From: Ciborinia camelliae
Taxonomy: Eukaryota > Ascomycota > Leotiomycetes > Helotiales > Sclerotiniaceae
Reading direction: 5' to 3'
Length of the DNA stretch: 64,000 nt
Assembly (NCBI GenBank): GCA_025890175.1
Contig: JANPYM010000005.1
Span: 1,874,440 to 1,938,439, forward strand
Below the pieces are notes generated by a model, which made no database searches, had not been told where the DNA came from, and was given only the letters and a program-made list of their open reading frames with translations. Shown here one piece after another: positions 11,049 to 20,151 of this stretch. Each line of letters opens with the position of its first letter. Positions within the stretch are counted from its first letter, which is position 1. Position numbers and translations under genes: made by a program.

Positions 11049-11750
11049 GAGCGTTGAGTGGGAGGTCGACGATTTCTATGATGATTAATTCTCTCCGGAA
11101 GATGATTGTACTTGAAAGTGCCTAGATTTCTAGAATTGACCAAAGTAATCAATTTGGTATTCAAAGAGATTGATTGACCAATTGTGTGGTTGAAATTAGG
11201 TAGTTGCGAAAGAAGGACAAAGTGATAAGACGCCTTTGTTCCCGAACGAATGTTGTAGGCTGCTTCAAGTTGAGAGGCCCGTTACAAGAACAAAGGAATG
11301 AAATATGAGCTGAAACACTATTATGATTAGCTTAATAAATCAAGAACGTACTAGATCTTGAATAGTCCGACTGGGCTTTGTATTCTTGATGATTAAATAA
11401 ATGAGACAAACTATAATTTTCCGAGTTAGTCGGGAAATTTCTTCAAAGTCTAAAATGAAAGTACCCATATTACGGGAGAGGTTATTGTAATGGCCTAAGA
11501 AATATTTGTTCTTAGACCCTAAAAATAGTGAATGGGTAGCAAAGTGTCGTCCTTTAAATAGCAGGCTTCAAGTGCTATATAGTAGGCAGACCAACAACTT
11601 CACAATATACAATAATATGAAAACTGCATGGAATGAGATGAAACTAATGTAACAAGCTATCTTAAAAATACAAGAAAATATTGTCTAGTAGTGGATGTTT
11701 TCAATACAGACACTTGTCCCGCACCATGAAAAAATTGTAACGTGATATAT
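11049..11750. other. Intergenic, no supported gene
   Basis: About 700 bp lies between the start of the coiled-coil gene and the 3' end of the cyanide hydratase gene, both on the minus strand. The sequence is AT-rich with no coding signal that I trust. It presumably contains the coiled-coil gene promoter next to 11048 and the cyanide hydratase 3' untranslated region near 11750. Confidence 0.4.
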
Positions 11751-13035
11751 CTAAGCTTTTGGGAAGGCCTTCTTGCCATTAGTGGGAAGCACATGCTTGC
11801 TTACACCACTTGGACCATCAATCTTAGGAGTATCAAGAGGTCTGTTAAGCCCTACACGATCTTGAGTACTGTAAGTACCAATTCCACCATCTTGGTCAGC
11901 CTCAGTAATGAGTTCCTTGCGGCGTGTGTCAACGAGGAGACGGATGAGGTCAGGTCGCATGTAGTGACCACCAAAGTCTCCAAGGGCTTTTGGAAGATGT
12001 GATTGATCAAGATCGATCTGGTACATTTTTAGTATGATTTTCCCGAGTGGGATAGAGGGATTTTGTATCTTACCTCGACAAACATCAACCCTTCGAAGTC
12101 TTCAGCAGCTTTGCTAAGGAGTTGACCATCAGGACCGAATATTCGGCTGTTGCCATTGTAGATGTTTGGATCTTCACGTTCAACTCCAGGCGGAGTGTTC
12201 TTATCCACACCTTCCGCAGAAATACGTTGAAATGGTGCGAGAACATATGTTCCAGTCTCAATGGCATAGGCTGGAGAAACTATGTCGGAGTTGGGGTTGC
12301 TGACGTTTGTCCATGGGTCTAATGGTGTACGGGTTTCCTCATGTGGGTAAATTGGCCAGCCGGCAATGTGAACCTGATAAATTGTGAGAAAAGTTGTGCA
12401 GTAGAATTTCACAGTGTAATCTTCTTACCTGTTCTCCTTCGGCGACATTCATGGCCTTCAAAAATGGGTTCATGTTCTCCCAGCAATTCAATTGTCCAAC
12501 TCTTCCAATGTCTGTCTGAACGACACTCTTGAAAGTATCACCTGAACCATCACCATAAACAAGCTTCTCTACGTGAGTAGGCTTGATCTTTCTACGGTGG
12601 TTGAGAACTTCCCCAGTAGGGGATATGAGAACTTGGGAAATGAAAAGAGAAGCGAAATCGATTTCACTGTATCCCAATGAGACGTAGATAGCATTCTCAC
12701 GGGCAGCCTCACGAATTCGGCGCATCTCATCTGAATCAGATGCGAGACTGTTCTCGCGGTAGGCCTTGAGCAATGGAAGAGATTGCTGATAGTTGACCTT
12801 CCATGCCCAGTATGGGTAACCAGGAATCCCTATATTGGAGTGTAAGAAAATGGAAAGTGACAGATTATCAAGAATAGTTGGTCTTACAAACTTCAGGGAA
12901 TGCAACAAGTTTGCAACCGGCCTTTCCGGCTTCGTTGATCCAATGAATAGTCTTCTTGACAGACAATTCAAGATCGAACCATCCGGGTTCAGCTTGAACA
13001 GCTGCGGCCTTGTATTTCTTGATTTGAGCAGGCAT
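11751..13035 (-). CDS. Cyanide hydratase (nitrilase superfamily)
   Basis: Four exons (13035-12888, 12829-12429, 12373-12074, 12017-11751) are joined by introns of 58, 55 and 56 nt with consensus ends. The product is 371 residues, normal for the family. Cyanide hydratase converts HCN to formamide in the cytosol and lets plant-associated fungi tolerate cyanide released by the host. The nitrilase triad is visible: Glu48 (AFPEVW), Lys130 (HRRKIKPTH) and Cys165 ([12 protein letters not shown]). Fungal cyanide-hydratase blocks are present: '[14 protein letters not shown]', '[16 protein letters not shown]', 'TPPGVE' and '[20 protein letters not shown]'. I chose the start at 13035 because it gives '[17 protein letters not shown]', the usual first nitrilase strand. 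A nitrilase acting on other nitriles is the alternative, but the block pattern favours cyanide hydratase. A TATA element lies 105 bp upstream. Confidence 0.93.
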
Positions 13036-13139
13036 TTTGAGGCTTGGTATGGTTGGCCTTGGTATTTGTGTTGGTTTGAGTTGAATTGATAAAAAGATGG
13101 TATGATGGAGAAGAGAAAATACTCGGATGAAGTCGTGTC

Positions 13140-13145
13140 TTTATA
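13140..13145 (-). promoter_or_regulatory. Probable TATA box of the cyanide hydratase gene
   Basis: On the minus strand the sequence reads TATAAA, 105 bp upstream of the chosen ATG at 13035. This distance suits a core promoter in filamentous fungi. No transcription start was determined. Confidence 0.45.
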
Positions 13146-13771
13146 CAACTCGAAAGTTACTCTCGATACAAGGAGAACGCAATTCATGATTCATACATCT
13201 CCGTAATATCATACGATCTAGTTCAAATCCCGCCCCAAAATTCGAGACTGCAACAAGTAGGTGGATGAGGGGTAGAAGCACAATTCTGCCATAACCAAGA
13301 TGCCTTGCAGCTTGCTAGGGTCTCGTAGAACATAACAATGTCATAAATTGAGAAGATTAGGCATTTGAGCTCTTCATAATGCAAATCGGCCGACCCTCGG
13401 AATGTAGTAATTGTTTCATATATGCTCCGGGATTTCTGATTTTTTTTATGAAGTTCACCAAGCGGCTCATCCCGAGATGAAGGTGACCATGCGACGGCTG
13501 ACTGTATAAAAGCTGTTTACAGAATTTCACCAAATCATCATATGGTTGCAAAATGACCAATTGCTGGAACACAACCCCGCATATCGCCAGCACTGGCCGA
13601 CATCGTGAATCTGAATCCGAATCTGAATCTGTAGCCGGCATTTGCTCAATTGCCATTTAACGTTACATGGCAGATACATAACTAAACAAGCCTACCGCAA
13701 AAGAGAGGGTGTCGAAAAAGGTTCTAAATAAGCTATTAATAGTACCATAAAAACCTACTTATAATTAAGGT
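13146..13771. other. Intergenic upstream of cyanide hydratase, no gene seen
   Basis: About 630 bp of promoter-side DNA leads up to the satellite block. A 99-codon open frame on the minus strand has a repetitive Asp-Ser start (from GAATCT repeats near 13610-13630) and no other protein-like feature, so I do not call it. Confidence 0.4.
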
Positions 13772-14577
13772 TCGTAGGTTCGTAGGTTCGTAGGTTCGTA
13801 GGTTCGTAGATTCGTAGATTCGTAGATTCGTAGGTTCGTAGATTCGTAGGTTCGTAGATTCGTAGGTTCGTAGATTCGTAGGTTCGTAGGTTCGTAGGGA
13901 GGAGGTAGGATCGGAGGGAGGAGGTAGGATCGGAGGGAGGAGGTAGGATCGGAGGGAGGAGGTAGGTTCGGAGGAAGGAATCGTACGATTTTTAGGTTTT
14001 TAGATTCGTAGGATCGGAGGGAGGAGGTAGGATCGGAGGGAGGAGGTAGGTTCGGAGGAAGGAATCGTACGATTTTTAGGTTTTTAGATTCGTAGATTCG
14101 TAGATTCGTAGATTCGTAGGTTCGTAGGTTCGTAGGTTCGTAGAATCGTAGAATCGGAGGGAGGAGGTAGGTTCGGAGGAAGGAATCGTACGATTTTTAG
14201 GTTTTTAGATTCGTAGGTTCGTAGATTCGTAGATTCGTAGATTCGTAGGTTCGTAGATTCGTAGGTTCGTAGATTCGTAGGTTCGTAGATTCGTAGGTTC
14301 GTAGATTCGTAGGTTCGTAGGTTCGTAGGGAGGAGGTAGGATCGGAGGGAGGAGGTAGGATCGGAGGGAGGAGGTAGGATCGGAGGGAGGAGGTAGGTTC
14401 GGAGGAAGGAATCGTACGATTTTTAGGTTTTTAGATTCGTAGGATCGGAGGGAGGAGGTAGGTTCGTAGGTTCGTAGATTCGTAGATTCGTAGATTCGTA
14501 GATTCGTAGATTCGTAGGTTCGTAGGTTTTAGGTTCGTAGGTTCGTGGGTTGTAGGTTGTAGGTTCGTAGGTTCGTA
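13772..14577. repeat. Satellite of TTCGTAGR 8-mers interleaved with 19-bp and ~45-bp units
   Basis: About 800 bp is built almost entirely from three modules. The first is an 8-bp unit TTCGTAGG/TTCGTAGA in runs of many copies. The second is a 19-bp unit ATCGGAGGGAGGAGGTAGG in runs of up to four. The third is a longer block containing the 12-bp palindrome AATCGTACGATT followed by TTTAGGTTTTTAGATTCG, present about four times (near 13980, 14065, 14185 and 14410). The modules recur in the same order, giving a higher-order repeat. It lies between two genes and has no coding role I can support. Confidence 0.92.
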
Positions 14578-15704
14578 AGTGGGGTATAGACCTCGCTGTC
14601 GCTACCCCTGTCAACCATCCAATTCACCAATTAAATCACTTAATTCTGAAAACTTCAACAATTTCTTCAAAATTGCTTATTTCGAATCGGGCTTATCAAT
14701 TTTCCGATCAAAACCTACTACTTTATATATATATATTATAAATTTGAAAAATTTCGAGCTGAAAAACCAACGGAAAAGTACACTTAATCAATTACTACTA
14801 TATCTCTATCATCTACTATCTACCATAAGTATAGTAGTCTATAGACTACCATGATAGACTATCATGGTAGTCTATAGACTATAACGTTTCTTATTTTTAG
14901 TCTAGCTTTCTGTAATAGAAAATCTTCCACATTAGGAAATGGAAGCGAGATTCCTCATACAAAATTTTATGCCGAAGTTTATCCATACGGAACCTACATT
15001 ACTCCGTGTTATTAAGATAATGGCAATGCATCTTGATGTTGCAGTACGGTGGTACGTACGTACAGATTTTCAAATCCCGAAATGATCACAATATGCAACA
15101 ATCATACGATCGGATCGAGATTGACCCGGAAGAAACAATTGGCGCATAATCTCAAGCGTTAGGAGCATTGCAAAGACTTCGTCTTCGATATAGGATACAT
15201 CTTCATGCTGTTTTGACCTTTCTCCTTAGTTCACAGCTTGAATGATGAAGGGGGGGAGAGCTGACATAGGTAAGGTTACAGTTACAGTAATTACAGTAAT
15301 TGGCCAAAGCATTGGCCTCTCAATGCCGAGAATAACCAAGGTCACGTGTACTGCCCGAAAATCATCAAATATCTCATGATCTTAATCTGATAATCTGAAA
15401 TTTTAAAGCAATGAGGCAAACAACAACACAATTAGCTTACAAAACAACTTTTCAGGATAAAGTTTCGAAATTATGGTATAATCGAGACAAATATTTCGAT
15501 CACGAAAATACCACGTCTCATATGTTCAAAATGCATACGCAGCGTGAATTTAAACCATCACAAGTTGAAACATTGCAAAGAGTATGAAAAAAACATCAAT
15601 TCATATTCAATTAACTATCTCATGATCATCGTATTTAGGTATATACAGTATGAAGCTAGGAAATACAGTAGGTGGGATATTAACGAAAAGAGAAGACACA
15701 GCAT
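14578..15704. other. Intergenic after the satellite; contains a 47-bp palindrome
   Basis: AT-rich sequence between the satellite and the 3' end of the His-rich gene. The one notable structure is the palindrome at 14835-14881, listed separately. Short open frames here have no features of real genes. Confidence 0.45.
14835..14881. repeat. 47-bp perfect palindrome (23-nt arms, 1-nt centre)
   Basis: Arm 14835-14857 is the exact reverse complement of 14859-14881, with a single base between. Each arm itself begins or ends with the 14-bp palindrome TAGTCTATAGACTA, so the structure is nested. It could extrude a cruciform or form a long RNA hairpin. No terminal duplication or coding sequence shows that it is a transposon. 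Confidence 0.9.
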
Positions 15705-16614
15705 CTATTTCATGAAACCGGCCTTTCCATCCCCATTAGAATCAACCTTTGGGTTGAGCTTATCCATCAAGCTAGCCTTCTTGTGGGAATCGGTGGAGGA
15801 GTTGGAGGTAGTGTGATGATGGGTATTGCCAGCATGAGTTGAGTCAACGCCAGGGTGGGTGGCGGTGTGGTGTCCGTGTTTAGCACCTTCCTCCTCAGTC
15901 AAAGAAGTAGTACCTCTCGCACCTGCGCCTCCAAGGGTACCACCAACAGATTTTGGCTCGCCTCCGAAAGCATCGGTGCGCTCTTCACGTCCTCCGAGAG
16001 AGCCTCCTTGTTTTCTGAACTCATCCATGCTGACAGCTGGGAGAGCGGTGGCAGTGTGGTGCTTGGCTTCATTTTGGTGAACTTCGTGAACAGGGATGGT
16101 GGTGTGGACGACGGATGGTTGGACAGTCTCCTTTTGGATAACTGGCTGGATTGTCTCATGGACGTGGTGGTGAATATGTTCACCAGCAACTGTGGCACCT
16201 TGGGAGGCAGTGTGTTGGGTCTCTCCTACAGTTCTGGTGTTCTTGAATTGAGCTTGCTCAGCGGCAAGACGCTCCTTGACGTGAGAATCATCTCCATGCT
16301 GGATGTTACGGTGCTCGACAGCTCCGAGCTGATGGGAGTGTTGTTCTGGGAGAACTTCACGATCATGGATAGGTTGCACCGAGGTGTGGTGATGATCTTG
16401 ATGAACCTCACGGTCGATAGCAGTTGTTGCATCCTCGTGACGGGTCTTGGTTACGTTCTCGTTCTTAACAGCTGGGTTGATAATCTATAGGAGATCATTA
16501 GGATCTTTCCTATAATGTAAATTAAAGGATAGGCATACGTACCTCATGAACTGTAGTTTCATGCTTTCCATTCTTGGAGAGGAAATCACTGACAGCTGCC
16601 TTGGCACGATCCAT
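15705..16614 (-). CDS. Histidine-rich hydrophilic stress/'allergen'-type protein
   Basis: Exon 1 is 16614-16543 and exon 2 is 16484-15705, with a 58-nt intron (GTACGT donor, CTATAG acceptor, phase 0). The product is 283 residues: strongly hydrophilic, His/Glu/Gln/Thr-rich, with no signal peptide, no membrane segment and almost no cysteine. It has repeated histidine-containing blocks: 'TAIDREVHQDHHHTSVQPIHDREVLPEQHSHQ', 'VAGEHIHHHVHETIQPVIQKETVQPSVVHTTIPVHEVH' and 'ALPAVSMDEFRKQGG'. The C-terminus is Gly/Thr/Ser/His-rich and ends 'NPKVDSNGDGKAGFMK'. These blocks match the fungal family often annotated 'allergen' and related to dehydrin-like stress proteins; that placement is from memory. A role in desiccation, oxidative or heat protection is inferred. 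The neighbour at 17931-20151, divergently transcribed, carries the same type of motif. Confidence 0.82.
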
Positions 16615-16733
16615 TTTGATTTGATGTGGTGTTTATGAAAGAGTTTGGGTATTATTGGATATAGTTGATTGAAGTAGAAGAAGAGTGTTGTGTGTTTTAT
16701 GAGGATCAGAATGAATTGAAGGAAGGTCCACCA

Positions 16734-16739
16734 CTTATA
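16734..16739 (-). promoter_or_regulatory. Probable TATA box of the His-rich gene
   Basis: The minus strand reads CTATAAG about 120 bp upstream of the ATG at 16614, a plausible TATA position for a strongly inducible fungal gene. Confidence 0.4.
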
Positions 16740-17930
16740 GTCTCGAGAGCTTTGAGAAGGTAGTTTTTGCCCCGCACTTAGCAATGGCTACATCATAATG
16801 ATGGGTTCAACATGTCAAACTTCTGAGACTTGGGTAGCTGTGCGTGAAAAGACCATGATTTTGTGAGATCGAAGGAAGTAGCTATACGCAGTGGCTGTGC
16901 ATCGATAAGGCTAAACTGGACCAGCAGACACCCCTTTAGAATTATTATTGAATATTCCAATGTAGTATTTTACATCATAGACAAAGAGTAAATATCTAGG
17001 TAGAAAAACAGAGAGGTTCGATGGCTCACTCGAGCGTTTTATCTCCACTTCTAATTCATAGTATAAACTTTCCAGATTATTATTGTCATCAAATAACTCG
17101 ATACTGAAATGATCATTGGCTTTCGATTGCTGGGTCAATGAAAGCGTAAGGAACGCATTGATTCATTCCCCAACACAGCTGAATTGAGGAATTATTCATG
17201 AGATAGCTCAATCATTACGCAAGTGTCTATAATAGTTGAATCTCGATCCTCAAAAATAGGTCGAACTATCAGCTATATCTTCCTCTTCCGGTGAGAAGAG
17301 TACCGAAAGCTTCATTCTACAAGAACAAATAACATGGATTTCCTACCTGAGATTTCGGAATTGTAACAAACAGCTCAGAATCAACACGTATTCCATGACC
17401 CCATTGAATTTGCAGAATGTCGAATGCCATGTTTTTTATTGAATTTTAGCATTATAAAGTGGATGGGAAACTCAAAATTATATCATCGTGCACCGCACTC
17501 GGATTAATGTGATGCGGGAAAGGGGCATCCGCTGTAAAATGTGACATTGCCTCGTTCCTTCCGGGCCGCTAGTCACAATGTCACATGTATTTGTCAATTT
17601 TTATGGATCTTTCAAGAGTGTATCCTCATACCTAATCCATACTAGCTGGTAGATTTTAGAAATATAAGCGGCAGAAGCCCGTCATTAGGACTTGTTGTTC
17701 CTTAAAAATCCACCCTTGGGAATTTCGATGATTTACTAACGATTTTAGTCATTATGTCAACGGTCAATGCCACGATGCTCCTGCCTACTAGGTAGGTAAG
17801 TCAAAGGAGCTTCCAATTCTTTAACTTCAAGTGGGTTAGTAGATAAGAGAGATAACAGATCACCACAAGCATTTCAAATACCCCCCTACGGCCAAAGATA
17901 TCTCCGACTAAGACATCCTGGACAGTAGCC
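16740..17930. other. Divergent intergenic region (~1.3 kb) between two motif-sharing genes
   Basis: This DNA separates the minus-strand His-rich gene from the plus-strand gene that starts near 17931, so it is a candidate shared promoter region. No reading frame here has convincing coding features. Confidence 0.4.
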
Positions 17931-20151
17931 ATGGGAGAAACGAATGGGGGGGGTGAAAGAACGCTACAACTCATTGTGAATCGGCAGAAGCTCGCATATC
18001 TCAAGTCCGTCGACGAGATAGTGCAAACCCCAAATAATATTACGGAAGACCTAGGACGGCAGCTCCATCTGATGGACATATTCGGGACTGCGGAAAGGAG
18101 GTTGTGCACGAAATTTGCGTGATTCTCTCATCTTCTGCGACGAAATAAATCTACTGCTTCGCAACATATCCCTGATTTATGATGGCGTGGCTGAATGCAG
18201 GGTCTAAACACAGCTACCCCGCTAGTTCATGTCACAATCAATAGGATATGACCACGGCTTTCGATAGTGCTGCTAGCAACTTTGATCGTCGTCATCATGT
18301 TTATCTAGAAACAGTACTTTGTATTTCTACAGCCACAACTTAAACTGGATCAATTCGAGAAGCTCGTCGCCGAGCATTCGTTTTTATACAATCACATCCA
18401 AATCAATCAGTATCACATCGAGGTGGATGAAAGACAATATTTGTCGACTATTACCGACAAAATGAGAGATACATTACGAACTGAATCTGCAAAAGATCGT
18501 GGTACTACCCATCCAACCCCTACTACCGCGTCGATGAGACAAACCCCCGACTTATCTTCGGGTAAAAGTATTTCTGGAAATGTCTCGCGCAGAACTCCTC
18601 GAATGATGCCCTCGCTATCAAACCATTCTTCCTTCTCTACCGACGAAAGGGCCAAGACTGCAGTTAATGGAGATGATATGCATGTCAATGATAACAAGTT
18701 TCACATTACAAACGAGCAGAAGCATACATCATCGCCAAACACTGATCCTTTTGGCAAGAAGAGGTCGTACCTCATTGCAGAACGGGCGGAGCCTATTAGC
18801 CTTAAAGGTGTAGTAGATGTTACCGACACCGTGGATACTACTGTATATAAGAAATTTGCACCTGGTACATAACAACCCCCTTTTTGCTCGTCGACGTTCA
18901 AGGTTAAACAGACTTTCGTCCTTGAAGCTAGACCCTCTTGCTACCTGACTCACCTGCTTCATCATCTTTTTGTGCGCCCAGAAAATTGGCTATTTGTATC
19001 TACAGGATCTACATTGTACAATAGTAGAAGCTGATTTATCATTCTCATTAGCTGTCACTCACGAACATATTTTACCTACTGAACACGAGATCACAACAAG
19101 AGAAATACATCGAGAGATTCATCAACATCATTACTATCACCGCACTCTGCCTGTTATTGATACTGAGATTCTACCCGCCAAGCATTACATTTATGGTGAT
19201 GATGAAGATACATTGATTAGAATACCAGAGCCAATGGTATCCGGTCATACCATCACAGGATCTTATTCTCAAAATTGGTCGATTGTACAAGACCAAATAG
19301 CTCCCGCTGAAGATGCTTTTGATTCACCACTGTTTGGAGTAGAACCCGAATTACCAAATACGAAATACACAACACACTTTGAGCCGAACTCGAAAGGACA
19401 GCTACAATGGTCACATGTACCTGGTGAGCCTGTGAAGGTCATGGAACGAGAGTATATCACCGCAGAGGGTTTCCCTCGCAAGGAAACTTGGTGGAGATAT
19501 CCTCCTGTTCTTGCGACTGCTGCTTATGAAGCTGGTCTGACAGTGCCTATGCATTGGAATCATGTACCTGCTGGGAAAGAACATACTGTCACGAAAGCGC
19601 CAGCCTCAACTTCTCCCAAGGAGGAGAAAATTAAGGAACTTCGCGACCTTGAGCAAGCGCAAGCAACTGAATACAATTCTAACATGGAAACCCTTCGCCA
19701 ACAGCAGCTGTATTCTGGTTTTTCGAAGTCAGACTCAGTGCATGCTCGAGAGCTTAACGGTGTGCATTTGGCATCACTCCCCAGAAAATCAATTGCACCT
19801 CAACAAACACCTAAGAGGCCATCAACTAGAGATTCGGGCTATGGTGGTTTGGACAGTACTTCCTCGTCTGCGGAAAAAGAGCACTCGCATTTCAGAAATT
19901 CCTCAGGCTCAAGCATAGCAAGTCTCTTGGGCAAAGTACGGGGTGATGATGGAGAAAAGTCCATGTCTGTGGAGGGTGAAGCTACAAGATATCTACAGAG
20001 GATGAAAGAAAAGAAACGAAGCTCAGGCTCTTCCGTAGGCGCTAGCCCAAGATCCTGGGGAAAAAGAAGTGAGGATGTTCAGAGAGGCCCTGCCTTGACG
20101 GATAGACCAAAAAAGCTGGAGCATCTTTTTGGAGTAGGAACCCCATTGTAA
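17931..20151 (+). CDS. Hypothetical protein with an APAVTHE/REIHxH His-rich domain; 5' part unresolved
   Basis: The 3' exons are clear. An exon ending at 18864 is spliced over a 187-nt intron (18865-19051, phase 1) to 19052-20151. This rebuilds 'KKFAPAVTHEHILPTEHEITTREIHREIHQHHYYHRTLPVIDTEILPAKHYI', a domain I recognise from other ascomycete proteins. The rest is Ser/Pro/Lys-rich and disordered. Upstream, 'LKLDQFEKLVAEHSFLYNHIQINQYHIEVDERQYL' is open from about 18309. A further segment (17931-18118) reads 'GERTLQLIVNRQKLAYLKSVDEIVQTPNNITEDLGRQLHLMDIFGTAERRLC' and looks like a first exon. I could not find a consensus splice that joins these two in frame across 18119-18308, so either the intron structure is complex or the 5' end is broken. 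The His-rich motif resembles that of the divergent neighbour. Function is unknown. Confidence 0.55.

Noticed and set aside
13195..13235. Sequence resembling a tRNA B box (GTTCAAATCCCGC)
   Set aside because: The flanking 5-bp T-stem does not pair and no A box or acceptor stem is present.
14423..14614. Minus-strand frame with TNLRIYEPTNL-type peptide repeats inside the satellite
   Set aside because: It is only the translation of the 8-bp satellite; there is no start context, no splice sites and no non-repetitive protein sequence.
15855..16490. 211-codon plus-strand frame overlapping the His-rich gene
   Set aside because: Antisense shadow; the minus-strand reading has the conserved motifs and a proper intron.
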